A stretch of DNA of 64,000 nucleotides from Coraliomargarita_B sp047921335 (GTDB lineage: Bacteria > Verrucomicrobiota > Verrucomicrobiia > Opitutales > Coraliomargaritaceae), in NCBI GenBank assembly GCA_047921335.1, contig JBLRWI010000006.1:1-64000 (forward strand), in the 5' to 3' direction. Within the stretch, counting starts at the first letter, position 1. Every line of letters begins with the position of its first letter. Made by a program: the position numbers and the translations under genes. The notes under the pieces are model-generated. The model did no database searches. It was not told where the DNA came from and saw only the letters and a list, made by a program, of their open reading frames with translations. Positions 20,634 through 29,346 of this stretch are shown in pieces.

Positions 20634-22442
20634 TTAAAATTCGGTTGATAGATCGATGTTGATGATGTCACTGCGAAACCTAGGGCCAGCGATCTCGGAA
20701 GCACTCAACCAACGGGCACCCAGCGTCATGGAAGGAGTAATCATGTAGTGTCCCGTCAGTGAAACGCCTTTCATGTTAGTCCCGCCCAAGCCCCAGGTAG
20801 AATCCGTAAATGCATCCACCGTGGCATCGGATTCGAGATAACGATAATCCAGACCAACGCGCCAGTGGCCACGCGCATTCATCAGCGGATCGCCGACGGA
20901 GACACCGGCGATCCAACCTAAATCTCCTCCCTCGTAGCGACCCAAGGCACCGGGAGCTGGCTCGGGGCCGCGATTATTGACCGCAAGAGCCTCGATGTCT
21001 CCATCGTCAGCCGCAAGATTCTGAATCAGCTCTCCGAAGACCGAGACTTGGACTGGCTCATAGTGATTGAAGTCGGCGCGAAATGAGGCCGCCGCAACCC
21101 GAAAGGGAGTAGCCAGGCCGAAATATTGGAATTGGTTGCTGTTACCAAAGTTGTTCTCCGGTGCCGGCGCGATCTGCCTTAGAGGCATGTAGGTGTTGCC
21201 TTTTTGGGCAAAAGTCGGCCGGCGTCCATCGGTGTCTCCCGCATCCGCAGCCGAGAGCGGCGTAAACGGGGTGGATAGTTTACCTTCCACTTCGGAAAAC
21301 TCATAGAGCGCCAAGCTAGCCCGCAGGTTGATATTTTTGTTCACAGTGTGATCGAAGCCGAACTGGGCACCGTAGAGCCAACGATCATCACTCGAGAATT
21401 TGTCACCCCGATTCGAGGGGAAATTCAACGCGGTATTGAAGACAGGAAAAGCTCCCAAGGTGAAAAAAGTCGACCAGTCCGAATTAATTTCGTAGCGACC
21501 ACGAAGTGCAATTCCATCGAAACCGATGTCTCCATCCCAAATCAAGGAGGTGGAAAAGAATGGATTCTCAAAGCGGCCCGCTAATAGGTCGAGTGTTAGA
21601 TCAGCACTCGGGGACATTTTGTAGTGAAGGAAGGCGCGGTCGAGCCAGATTTGATATTTGCCAAAATTTCCGGGGCTACCCAAGGTTTGGTTTGTGGATA
21701 CCGGGGAGATACCGTTGCCAGTGGCAAGGCGCAGTCGGAAAGTCAGATCTTCTTCAATATCGGTTTCGAAGCCAAAGCGGACACGCAGGCGCGTCCGGTC
21801 ACGATCCTGATCCGCATTCAGCACCGGTGGGAATACCGAACCGGCGAGGTCAAAGGGCGCACCCGTGTTGATCGCGTTAAAGTCGGTAAACGCTCCGGTG
21901 CTGTCATTTCCTTCGGGGAAATTGATGTATTCGGCGCGCAGGCGGAAGTCTCCATAAGGGCGGAACCGATGTATCCATTCCGGTGACTCCGGTCGCTCCC
22001 GATCATCAAACCGGCTGTAGCGCTGAGACAACTCGTGCCGGACATCGGCGGCGATCTCCTGCCGGACATACTCCGGGACGTAGGTCACACGAATATCCTC
22101 ATCAGAAAATTTCGCCTCTTCCTCAGTGGCCGCACGAATCTCCGCTGCCGCGGTTTGAATCGCCGTCGTTTGATTTCTGGCGATCTGTGCCTCCCGCTCG
22201 GCTTGGCGAATCAGATCAACGGAATCTTCCGGCGCTAGAACACCCCGTTCGACCAGAAGACGGATCAAATTAATCGTCGCATTCTCACTTGGAGTGCTCA
22301 ACTGAGGCGGCAAGGCGTTTCCCGCTACATCGCCCGCGCTCAGGCTCAAGCTTACCCCCGGCATGTGGGGGAGGAGAATCATCGCAGCTACCGTCCAAAG
22401 AGGATTTCGAAGCGTTCGTTTGCATTTTATATTCTTAAACAT
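20634..22442 (-). CDS. Putative outer-membrane porin
   Basis: This 602-residue protein has a signal sequence and a short periplasmic helical region (about 50-140, LIRLLVERGVLAPEDSVDLIRQAER then a coiled coil). A large beta-barrel with alternating aromatic/hydrophobic strands follows (about 150-602). It matches the putative-porin (Porin_5-like) pattern, with the phrase RYSRFDDRERPESPEWIHRFRPYGDFRLRAEYI at the plug/barrel junction. It ends in ...IDLSTEF with C-terminal Phe. It probably forms a solute channel in the outer membrane. The substrate is unknown. Within the secretion block it could admit something captured or released by TpsA. Confidence 0.8.
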   Translation of the reverse strand: MFKNIKCKRTLRNPLWTVAAMILLPHMPGVSLSLSAGDVAGNALPPQLSTPSENATINLIRLLVERGVLAPEDSVDLIRQAEREAQIARNQTTAIQTAAAEIRAATEEEAKFSDEDIRVTYVPEYVRQEIAADVRHELSQRYSRFDDRERPESPEWIHRFRPYGDFRLRAEYINFPEGNDSTGAFTDFNAINTGAPFDLAGSVFPPVLNADQDRDRTRLRVRFGFETDIEEDLTFRLRLATGNGISPVSTNQTLGSPGNFGKYQIWLDRAFLHYKMSPSADLTLDLLAGRFENPFFSTSLIWDGDIGFDGIALRGRYEINSDWSTFFTLGAFPVFNTALNFPSNRGDKFSSDDRWLYGAQFGFDHTVNKNINLRASLALYEFSEVEGKLSTPFTPLSAADAGDTDGRRPTFAQKGNTYMPLRQIAPAPENNFGNSNQFQYFGLATPFRVAAASFRADFNHYEPVQVSVFGELIQNLAADDGDIEALAVNNRGPEPAPGALGRYEGGDLGWIAGVSVGDPLMNARGHWRVGLDYRYLESDATVDAFTDSTWGLGGTNMKGVSLTGHYMITPSMTLGARWLSASEIAGPRFRSDIINIDLSTEF

Positions 22443-22467
22443 GATGTCTTGTTTGTATTGAAGATTT

Positions 22468-23145
22468 TCAAATAGGTCGTCGGGCGCTGATACGCATCAC
22501 TACCGGCATCGGCATATCCTCCGGAGGGGGCGATGCGAGTTGCAGTCCGATGAGCACTTCGGATCTCAGGATTCGGTCGATCTCGGGGTCGCCGGCCGAA
22601 TTGGCCGAATGCACTCGTGTGATGCGCCCGCTTGGATCCGTCCAGATGCGAACCTCGAGGTCAACTGTGGCGACCCGGGTTCGCGAGTGGCGACGGATCG
22701 CGTCGGTTATGCTGGCCTGCACCGAATTGGCAAAGGCCGCCCATGGATTCTCACGCCCGCTTCCGCCGCGCCCGCCAAAAACGGGGCCACCACTTCCAGC
22801 CAGCCCGAAGCCATCGGGCGGCCCGTCACCGGTAATGCCAGTCGCCGGTGTGTTGTCCGGCGGGGGGGCCTCATCCGGCTCGTTCGCCTCATCCGGTTCA
22901 AGCTCTACCATTTCCTCCTCAATCTCCTGCACTTCAGGTTCAGGCGGCGGTGGCGGTGGCGGTGGCGGTGGCGGAAGCACTGCCTGAATCACCATCGACT
23001 GGCGCTCGCGCGGAGGCGGCTCCTGCTTGCTCAGCGAAATCCCCGCGAGCAGGACCAAAGCGACCAGCACTGGTGCTCCAACAAGGATCCACCAGCGATA
23101 ACGCTGAAACAGCGTTTTGTCCTCTTCTTCCTCCTCAAATTTCAT
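22468..23145 (-). CDS. tonB: TonB-like energy transducer
   Basis: This 225-residue protein has an N-terminal cytoplasmic acidic patch (EEEEED) and one membrane anchor (about 19-40). A proline-rich periplasmic spacer follows, with about a dozen consecutive prolines then Glu/Pro repeats. A Gly-rich linker leads to a C-terminal TonB-type domain (about 130-225: VDLEVRIWTDPSGRITRVHSANSAGDPEIDRILRSEVLIG). TonB transmits the proton-motive force harvested by ExbB/ExbD to outer-membrane proteins. It lies directly downstream of exbD and is clearly dedicated to this cluster. No canonical TonB-dependent receptor with plug is encoded in the window, so its outer-membrane partner is uncertain. Confidence 0.85.
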   Translation of the reverse strand: MKFEEEEEDKTLFQRYRWWILVGAPVLVALVLLAGISLSKQEPPPRERQSMVIQAVLPPPPPPPPPPPEPEVQEIEEEMVELEPDEANEPDEAPPPDNTPATGITGDGPPDGFGLAGSGGPVFGGRGGSGRENPWAAFANSVQASITDAIRRHSRTRVATVDLEVRIWTDPSGRITRVHSANSAGDPEIDRILRSEVLIGLQLASPPPEDMPMPVVMRISARRPI

Positions 23146-23175
23146 AGCATTATTATGACGAATAGCTGCGGAGCC

Positions 23176-23571
23176 CTACTTTGGTTGTGTCGCCAAGCCG
23201 ACTTGTAGAATGCCAACCCGGCCAACAACATCCAACACCTCCATTACCCGTTGGTAGTGCGTTAAACTATCACCCCGGACGATGACAGGAAGGTCGCGGT
23301 CAGCCGCATAGAGCGTGGCCAATCGCTCTTCCAATTCAGCGAGTGAGACGGGAACCGTATCGAGGAATACTCCACCCTCGTTGTTGACGGTGATCGACTT
23401 CGTTTTGGGCTCGGCCAGGCTCTGGGTCTGACTGGATCGAGGGAGCTCGACTTTAGTCCCTTCAACGGCCGCCGTCGTCATCAAGATAAAGATAATCAAC
23501 AAGACATACGAGAGGTCGAGCATCGGGGTAACGTTAATATCGTCGTAAGGTTCTGAATCGTCGTCGAACAT
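23176..23571 (-). CDS. exbD: ExbD biopolymer transport protein
   Basis: This 131-residue protein has an N-terminal cytoplasmic stretch and one transmembrane helix (about 20-38). The helix carries the conserved proton-relay aspartate in VTPMLDLSYVLLIIF (Asp19). The periplasmic ExbD domain has ...LPVIVRGDSLTHYQRVMEVLDVVGRVG. It forms the proton channel with ExbB (gene immediately upstream, 23 bases away) and drives TonB (gene immediately downstream). The length is typical for the family. Confidence 0.93.
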   Translation of the reverse strand: MFDDDSEPYDDINVTPMLDLSYVLLIIFILMTTAAVEGTKVELPRSSQTQSLAEPKTKSITVNNEGGVFLDTVPVSLAELEERLATLYAADRDLPVIVRGDSLTHYQRVMEVLDVVGRVGILQVGLATQPK

Positions 23572-23594
23572 GGCCGAAATCCTAGGTTAATTGA

Positions 23595-25604
23595 TTATTT
23601 AAGTGATTGACGGGAGTCTTCTGGATCATTTCCGGACTGCGGCTTCCCCGAATCCGAATCCGACCGGGAACTCGCCCTGTCGGGACGCCCTCGGGTGAGG
23701 TTGATCAAGCCCGGATCTTCTTGAATGTCCTCATCATGCTGGTGGAGATGAGCGGATTTCTTCGAGTAAAACTCCGCCGCCTTGGTCACAAACTCGTCAT
23801 TGAAAATCCGCATCGACATGGCGGTGTCCTTGATCCGGATGACAAGATAATTGTAGCCGAACAAGGCGGGAATCGCGACACCGAGACCCGCGATCGTGGT
23901 CATCAAAGCCGCTGAAATACCTGGCGCGATTGAGTTGATATTAACATCTCCGGCGGCCGCGATGGCGGCGAAAGTAATGGTCACGCCGAAAACCGTGCCC
24001 AGCAAACCGATGAAAGGTCCCCCAGCGATCGAAATAGTTAGATAGACCAGCAAGGCATTCAACTTCTGATTCTCGCGAATGAATGTGCCGTCCATCGCTG
24101 CCTTGATTGCCTGCACCGAAACGCCGGATAAGCGAAGCCCCCCACTGCCGGAGGACTGCAATCGATGGGTGATTTCCATGACCCCGGTCCGGTAGAGTCG
24201 AAAGACGGGGGCATTCCGAACGCGCTTTAAATCAGCGGCATCCATGATATTCCCCCCCAGCGACTCCATCGACTCCACATTATCAAGGAGCGTCAAATCG
24301 TGGGAAACCTGCCTCCAGAGACGCATAAAATTGCGATTGGAACGACCGATAGTATTTAGATCAATGACCTTGAAAATCATAATCAGGATACTCCCCAGAG
24401 ACATTAGCCCGAGCAGTATCATAATGGCCCAGCCGTCGAAGTTCATCGAACCCATGATCACCGCAAAATAGCCGCCCTTGGAAAAATAACCATCGGCTGC
24501 TCCACCACCTGCTTCACCAGACATCACCGACAGCAACTCCGAGGCCGCAGCGCTGCTCCCCTGATTAATCGCTGCGAAGCGCAGCCAGGCAGATGAACGC
24601 GCCACCCCGGAAACGATAAACTCGTCAATTTGCCCCGCAAATCCAGGCTCGGTGCGTCCCGCTCCGAGTTGGGAAGCGTCCTGCAAGGTTGGCAGAACGG
24701 CGTCGATACGCCCCTGCGACTCACCGTTCAAATACAACTCAACTGCGGATCCGGTCGAGACAACTGCGAGATGCCGCCACGATCCGGCGGGAACAGCGGT
24801 GCTGCCGTCGATGCGCTGGGTTTGACCCGCGCGACGAACGACAAGGTAAGGCAAACCATCATTCAAACCAAACTCTAGGCCGGACCCAGCATTTCCGCGA
24901 CTGAACACAGCCGCGTTTGGTCCATTGCTTTCAGAGGCCACCCAGACCCCGATCGTAAGCGGCTGTCCTTCTTCCCAGACCAGCGTGTCGTAGGAGGGAA
25001 TCACCACGGGATTACGCCCGGTCAGCCGCAGACCACCCGCGATGAGTGCGCCTTCGACCGGGATGCCCGCGTTTTCGGCATGGTGCTCGTTGCCGGAAAT
25101 ATCACGCGCCGGCGCATTGCGTTCGCCAAAATGATAAACGAGGAGCGTGTCGCTGTCATAGGATTCGGGCGCACTTTGAGTGCGCTGCAACGCACTGGTT
25201 TGACCGTAATACAACCAAACGGATGTTTGTGCACTTCCGGAAATCACGGGCACCTTAATCCAGACCAAGGCCTCCTGCAATAAATCATCAAAGCGCTCAA
25301 CATGGTAGGGCAGAACAGTTTCCTGATCATCACTGACGAAGCGCAAATCATTGCCATCTGGGGCAGCCTCCCCGAAAGGAAAGTTCCCCCCATGCAGTCG
25401 CACCAGGACGGGCTTTTCCTGCAAGGTCTCACCGATCGCGACAGCTTCTGCCGCAGTGTTGATCGAGAGCTGAATTCGCCCGGTCCACTTATCGTCCCAC
25501 CAAACCTGGGCGCTAAGAGCCGTGGCACTCAATGCCAGCAAGGCCATCGATTGGAGTCCCACGATCAGGGAACGGAATTTTAATGCGTTTAAGTATATGC
25601 TCAT
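23595..25604 (-). CDS. ExbB proton-channel subunit fused to secreted DUF2341 and LamG-like domains
   Basis: This 669-residue protein has an unusual order. A signal peptide (1-32) is followed by a DUF2341 domain (about 35-145, WWDDKWTGRIQLSIN... VWLYYGQTS). A LamG/concanavalin-like domain follows (about 150-345, LLVYHFGE... RHLAVVSTGSAVELYLNG... GQIDEFIVSGVARS). The MotA/TolQ/ExbB part has three membrane helices: DGWAIMILLGLMSLGSILIM, then GPFIGLLGTVFGVTITFAAI and ISAALMTTIAGLGVAIPALF. Ordinary ExbB is about 240 residues. The extra N-terminal half should lie in the periplasm and may bind glycan or another ligand, though no ligand is evident. The tail is charged and probably cytoplasmic. Confidence 0.9.
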   Translation of the reverse strand: MSIYLNALKFRSLIVGLQSMALLALSATALSAQVWWDDKWTGRIQLSINTAAEAVAIGETLQEKPVLVRLHGGNFPFGEAAPDGNDLRFVSDDQETVLPYHVERFDDLLQEALVWIKVPVISGSAQTSVWLYYGQTSALQRTQSAPESYDSDTLLVYHFGERNAPARDISGNEHHAENAGIPVEGALIAGGLRLTGRNPVVIPSYDTLVWEEGQPLTIGVWVASESNGPNAAVFSRGNAGSGLEFGLNDGLPYLVVRRAGQTQRIDGSTAVPAGSWRHLAVVSTGSAVELYLNGESQGRIDAVLPTLQDASQLGAGRTEPGFAGQIDEFIVSGVARSSAWLRFAAINQGSSAAASELLSVMSGEAGGGAADGYFSKGGYFAVIMGSMNFDGWAIMILLGLMSLGSILIMIFKVIDLNTIGRSNRNFMRLWRQVSHDLTLLDNVESMESLGGNIMDAADLKRVRNAPVFRLYRTGVMEITHRLQSSGSGGLRLSGVSVQAIKAAMDGTFIRENQKLNALLVYLTISIAGGPFIGLLGTVFGVTITFAAIAAAGDVNINSIAPGISAALMTTIAGLGVAIPALFGYNYLVIRIKDTAMSMRIFNDEFVTKAAEFYSKKSAHLHQHDEDIQEDPGLINLTRGRPDRASSRSDSDSGKPQSGNDPEDSRQSLK

Positions 25605-25630
25605 GAGTCTAGAAATTAGGATAGGATTCG

Positions 25631-27253
25631 TTACAAACTGCTGCTAAGGTTAAACAACACCCGGACATCGCCCGACTTTGTGTTAGCCTGGTCACTGAGG
25701 GGCAATGCCACCTCAAGACTGCCGGAAAGGTGGTCACCCCAGCTAAAGCGCCCACCCACGCCAACGCTTCCTAAAGAGAAGCTGCTTTCCTGGTTGGGGA
25801 GTGGATCGCGCAGACGAAGCAGGCCTGCCTCGGCAAAAGTGTGCAGCCGGAACGAATCGGTGGAGGATGCTTCTGGATCGCCCCCCAAAAAATTAATTGA
25901 GCGTAATTCTATCGTGCCAAAAACAGCATTATCGCCCTGGATTTCTCCCTCCAGATAGCCGCGCACCGTATCCAGACCGCCACCGGAAAATTGCTCCGCG
26001 CTGATCAAGGGCCCGCTGGCGGCCTGACCGTGCAGACGGAGGTAGGATTGCAGGCCAAAGTCCCAATCGCGGGTTTGCCCGATCTCGCCCCGCAACGTCA
26101 TGAAATTCGGATCTGCATTGAATCGACGGGAGTCCCATTCCTCGGGATCGCTGCCCAGCCCGCTAAAGTGAAACGTCGTGCCCAGAAAAAACTCGGTCAT
26201 TGTTGTTTCGCCCATGTGGATCGAAGTGAAGAGCGCATTGATGGGAGTGTAGATCAAAGGCGATTTGGTCGTAAGACTGCCAAAGTCCACCACCTGCTCC
26301 GAGCTCTTCCAATCCATACCCAGACTCAGCGACTGAAACATGCCTGCGGGCGCGGGAAGCGCAAAAATCATGCGCCCACCGAATGAATCTCCTCGGTCAG
26401 CAACCGCCAGATTGCCGACGGTTGAAATATCCGAATTCTGATGCGTGGCCGAAAATAGATAAGTCAACGCATCCCAACGGGACGAGGGCATCGTGTAATT
26501 CCCGCTAAACACCTGAACTTCCCCGACATCCTCAGGGTTGATCTGCATATTGAAACCCAGGACGTGCCCGCGCTGCCAGAGATTCTCGTAAGAGGCCGCC
26601 GCATTCAACCGCAGCTTCCCGGTCCCTGAACTATAACGGTTGTTTAGCCCTAAACTCGCATTCAACGGAAGCTCGTCCTCGACAACTAAATCGATGTCCA
26701 CCGTGTCCGGATCCGCGCCGGGCTTAAGCTCCGGATAGATCCGGCGGTGAGGCCGGCGGTTCAATGCCACCACATCCCGGACAAGGTCATCAAAGTTGGG
26801 TGTCGCCCCTTCGAGCAACGAGGGAGCCGTCTCGCGGATCTCCTCTAAATCGTGATAGCGTGAGCCGCGCACCCGCATACGGCCGATCTTAACTTCATTG
26901 ACCTGCATCCGAACGACTCCGCCGCTCACCTGTTGGGGGGGGATTTCCACCACGACAGTTTGATAGCCTTCGCGGTGGTAAAGTTTCTCCAGTGCAGCGC
27001 GGGCCGCCTCGACATCCTCAACCGTGCGCAGGGGTCCGAGATAGGGATACACCGCCTTCTGAACCTCGACTGTCTCAAGTAACGAAGCTCCCTGAACGCG
27101 GATTTCACGCAGAAAAAACGTGCCCTCCACCTGGCCACCCTGGGTCGGGAGGAGCGTCGCCAGCAGAAAAAAGCACTGAAGCAGCGAGCTCCGCAATCTT
27201 TGCCAGAAAACAGCTTTGAGAAGTATGTGAGTGCAGAAAAACCTAGTATTCAT
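25631..27253 (-). CDS. TpsB outer-membrane transporter (ShlB/FhaC/HecB family)
   Basis: This 540-residue protein has a signal peptide (about 1-40). Two POTRA domains follow (about 45-120 FFLREIRVQGASLLETVEVQ..., and about 125-200 VNEVKIGRMRVRGSRYHDLEEI). The remainder is an Omp85-type barrel with RGY in LDTVRGYLEGEIQGDNAV near residue 440 and a C-terminal Leu. It should secrete the TpsA encoded at 7720-19017. It overlaps the unknown upstream gene by 11 bases (27243-27253). In most two-partner systems tpsB and tpsA are adjacent; here six genes separate them. Confidence 0.9.
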   Translation of the reverse strand: MNTRFFCTHILLKAVFWQRLRSSLLQCFFLLATLLPTQGGQVEGTFFLREIRVQGASLLETVEVQKAVYPYLGPLRTVEDVEAARAALEKLYHREGYQTVVVEIPPQQVSGGVVRMQVNEVKIGRMRVRGSRYHDLEEIRETAPSLLEGATPNFDDLVRDVVALNRRPHRRIYPELKPGADPDTVDIDLVVEDELPLNASLGLNNRYSSGTGKLRLNAAASYENLWQRGHVLGFNMQINPEDVGEVQVFSGNYTMPSSRWDALTYLFSATHQNSDISTVGNLAVADRGDSFGGRMIFALPAPAGMFQSLSLGMDWKSSEQVVDFGSLTTKSPLIYTPINALFTSIHMGETTMTEFFLGTTFHFSGLGSDPEEWDSRRFNADPNFMTLRGEIGQTRDWDFGLQSYLRLHGQAASGPLISAEQFSGGGLDTVRGYLEGEIQGDNAVFGTIELRSINFLGGDPEASSTDSFRLHTFAEAGLLRLRDPLPNQESSFSLGSVGVGGRFSWGDHLSGSLEVALPLSDQANTKSGDVRVLFNLSSSL

Positions 27254-28019
27254 TCACCATGTGCCCCGCTTGAAGACTTTTCCGCACCCATGCTATGTGC
27301 CCGAAATGAAGTCTGAACTTACGGTCCGCTTCCGAAACCGCGCTGTTCCATTGACGCAGATAAACAGGGTCGGCGGGATCCGCCTCACTGTTTCCAAACT
27401 CCTTGACAAATTCATCGTATAGATTGGTCACCAATTCCTGTTGCCCCGGCGTCATTTCCTCGAGCGCGACATGCGAGATGCTGAGCACTGCCGGGGCGGG
27501 GGCGACCACCTCTTCGAGCGAGTTTGGAACGGGAAAAAGGATCACGACGGGTTCGTTTGTTAAATTATTATTGGAGTCAACAGACGCGTCGGCCTGTAGC
27601 TGTGAGTTCTCGACCGGATGGAGCTCGCCTCCGGCTATATTTTGAAAATCATGAGCAGCGTCCCGAGGAAGATCTCCCTCCTTTGTTTGACCTGCCACCG
27701 GTTGTGCCTCCGGCTGTGTATGTCGTTCAGTATCTCGTTCCGATATTTCCGGAAGATGCGTATGCGCTGGCTGTGGGGATACCGTGCCGACCTCCCCGAG
27801 CGCCTTGTCGGCGTGGGTGCCTTTTTCTTTGCCTGCTGTCAGTTCCCGCAAAATGGCAGAAGCGCTGCCCGTAGCCCGCTCCGAGGCGAGAGCATCCTTG
27901 GCGGGTGACGGGGAAATCCCGTCTCTGCTGACCGCTGTCTTGTAAGCCGCCCAGGCGATTCCGAGTGTCAAAGCGACGGTCAGCACCAAAAGCGTTTTCT
28001 TTGTGTTGTGGGTTATCAT
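27243..28019 (-). CDS. Unknown membrane-anchored protein of the secretion cluster
   Basis: I do not recognise this 258-residue protein. It has one N-terminal hydrophobic segment (about 9-26, LLVLTVALTLGIAWAAY), then a low-complexity region rich in Pro, Glu, His and Ala (about 30-150). A more ordered C-terminal part (about 165-258, LSISHVALEEMTPGQQELVTNLYDEFVKEFG... FGHIAWVRKSLQAG) looks helical. It overlaps tpsB by 11 bases and so is co-translated with it. Its start lies only 16 bases downstream of an intrinsic terminator, so its expression depends on read-through or on its own promoter. A periplasmic accessory role for secretion is a guess from position. Confidence 0.7.
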   Translation of the reverse strand: MITHNTKKTLLVLTVALTLGIAWAAYKTAVSRDGISPSPAKDALASERATGSASAILRELTAGKEKGTHADKALGEVGTVSPQPAHTHLPEISERDTERHTQPEAQPVAGQTKEGDLPRDAAHDFQNIAGGELHPVENSQLQADASVDSNNNLTNEPVVILFPVPNSLEEVVAPAPAVLSISHVALEEMTPGQQELVTNLYDEFVKEFGNSEADPADPVYLRQWNSAVSEADRKFRLHFGHIAWVRKSLQAGHMVNEY

Positions 28020-28034
28020 TCAGGTCCTCCAATG

Positions 28035-28072
28035 AAAAAGGGTTGGCGCCGATTTTTACGTCGGCGCCAACC
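28035..28072 (-). terminator. Intrinsic terminator after the PstS-like gene
   Basis: A perfect 12-base stem, GGTTGGCGCCGA (28041-28052) with its complement (28061-28072), encloses an 8-base loop. Read on the minus strand it is followed by CTTTTTC. This is a textbook rho-independent terminator for transcripts arriving from 28125-29258. It divides the cluster, and downstream genes would be expressed at a lower level by read-through. Confidence 0.85.
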
Positions 28073-28124
28073 GACAATTTCAAAAAGGAGACGATGGAAT
28101 CAACGTCTCTCAGGCGGCAGACTA

Positions 28125-29258
28125 CTACCTCGGGAAGATCGGGCCACCGTCACCACCGGTACGAACGACCTTCATCTCCGTCTCAGGAATACCGGCACCA
28201 CTGGAAAGCAGAGCGGCGGGCATTCCAGCGATAAGGGTGTCTTTCAGGGTCTGCTCGGTGGCTGTGAGTCCTGCACGGTGGTAGAACTGCTGATAGCCCC
28301 ACAATGTGTAGGTGCCGTTCAATACATTTTCCTCCGTGTAGGGAACACCATTGTAGGTGAGCCACTTTGCGCCGCCCGCTTGAGCTGCGATCGCGTCAGA
28401 GAGCGTCAGGTAGCCAACAATGTGGAATCCATTCGACTCACGTTGAAGGGCGTGACGGATGAAGCTGTTGCTGCTGTAGCCGTTGGTGTTAACGTCGTCC
28501 GTTGGGAAGGGCTGAACATCGCCAAATTCAACAAGAGAGAAGTCGTTCTGATCCTCACGAAGAATCTCGAACTGATTAACGGTTTTGTTGATACCAAACC
28601 CAGTTTCCGCCAGCATGGTGATGCGGGTGCCGGAAGTGGACGCGCGGCCCGTGGAGATCACGAATGTGGCCTCATCGGCTTCGTCGCCAGTGAAGATCGA
28701 CAAGGGTGCGTTACCAACGGAGTAGATCAGGTCAAACATCTGATCGGTCATGTTGGTGATCCCTGCGGGTGCACCTTTGTTGGCCAGCATGACGAAGGGG
28801 ACCACGCCCACCGGCGTACCCACAAGCGCGGGAGACGGTGTCAAGGTCGCGTCTTGTGCCACGTCCGAGAACGCAAAGGTCGCAACCTCGGTCTCAAAGG
28901 CGATGTCGGCCGGGTCCAGTTGCTGGCCACCCACATAGGTGGGAACCGAAGTCAGGAGCAGTTGCACGGGGTTCTCCTGGAGCACATCGCGCACCCCGCC
29001 AGCAGAGCCGGACCAGGAAGTGCGGATGATAACAGGCGTTCCATTCAGACTACCCTTGAAGATGGCACGATTGGCACCCCCTAAGCTTTGGTTGCCGGTC
29101 CAGGAATGCTCGACGTTATCCAGTGACTGGAGAATAACGGTGTTAGCAGCAGCCCGAAATGCGGTGGCCCCCGTGAAGTTGATGACTTCTTGCGCGACTG
29201 CCGATCCAAAGGAAGCGACCGCACAAGCTGTAGCGATAATTGTGGTTTTTAGTTTCAT
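28125..29258 (-). CDS. PstS-like periplasmic substrate-binding protein
   Basis: This 377-residue protein has a clear signal peptide (1-22, ...SFGSAVAQ). The mature protein begins with INFTGATAFRAAAN and later has SWSGSAGGVRDVL and VISTGRASTSGTRITML. These resemble the anion-binding loops of PstS-type phosphate-binding proteins (TGSxA, SGxG, S-G-T/R). No ABC permease or ATPase is nearby, so it may act as a surface or periplasmic ligand binder rather than as a transporter component. It precedes the tps/exb genes and is followed by a strong terminator, consistent with high expression relative to the genes downstream. Phosphate as ligand is inferred from loop similarity only. Confidence 0.7.
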   Translation of the reverse strand: MKLKTTIIATACAVASFGSAVAQEVINFTGATAFRAAANTVILQSLDNVEHSWTGNQSLGGANRAIFKGSLNGTPVIIRTSWSGSAGGVRDVLQENPVQLLLTSVPTYVGGQQLDPADIAFETEVATFAFSDVAQDATLTPSPALVGTPVGVVPFVMLANKGAPAGITNMTDQMFDLIYSVGNAPLSIFTGDEADEATFVISTGRASTSGTRITMLAETGFGINKTVNQFEILREDQNDFSLVEFGDVQPFPTDDVNTNGYSSNSFIRHALQRESNGFHIVGYLTLSDAIAAQAGGAKWLTYNGVPYTEENVLNGTYTLWGYQQFYHRAGLTATEQTLKDTLIAGMPAALLSSGAGIPETEMKVVRTGGDGGPIFPR

Positions 29259-29346
29259 TGGTATTCTATTGATGTAGGTATTATTGCCTAGATGATATTC
29301 AGAATCTTATCTTGATTAAGTTTGGTTTTTAAGAAGCGCCCGTAGA

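Noticed and set aside
28008..29084. 358-codon + strand open frame opposite the PstS-like gene
   Set aside because: Antisense to a gene with a signal peptide and recognisable loops, and it crosses the terminator hairpin.
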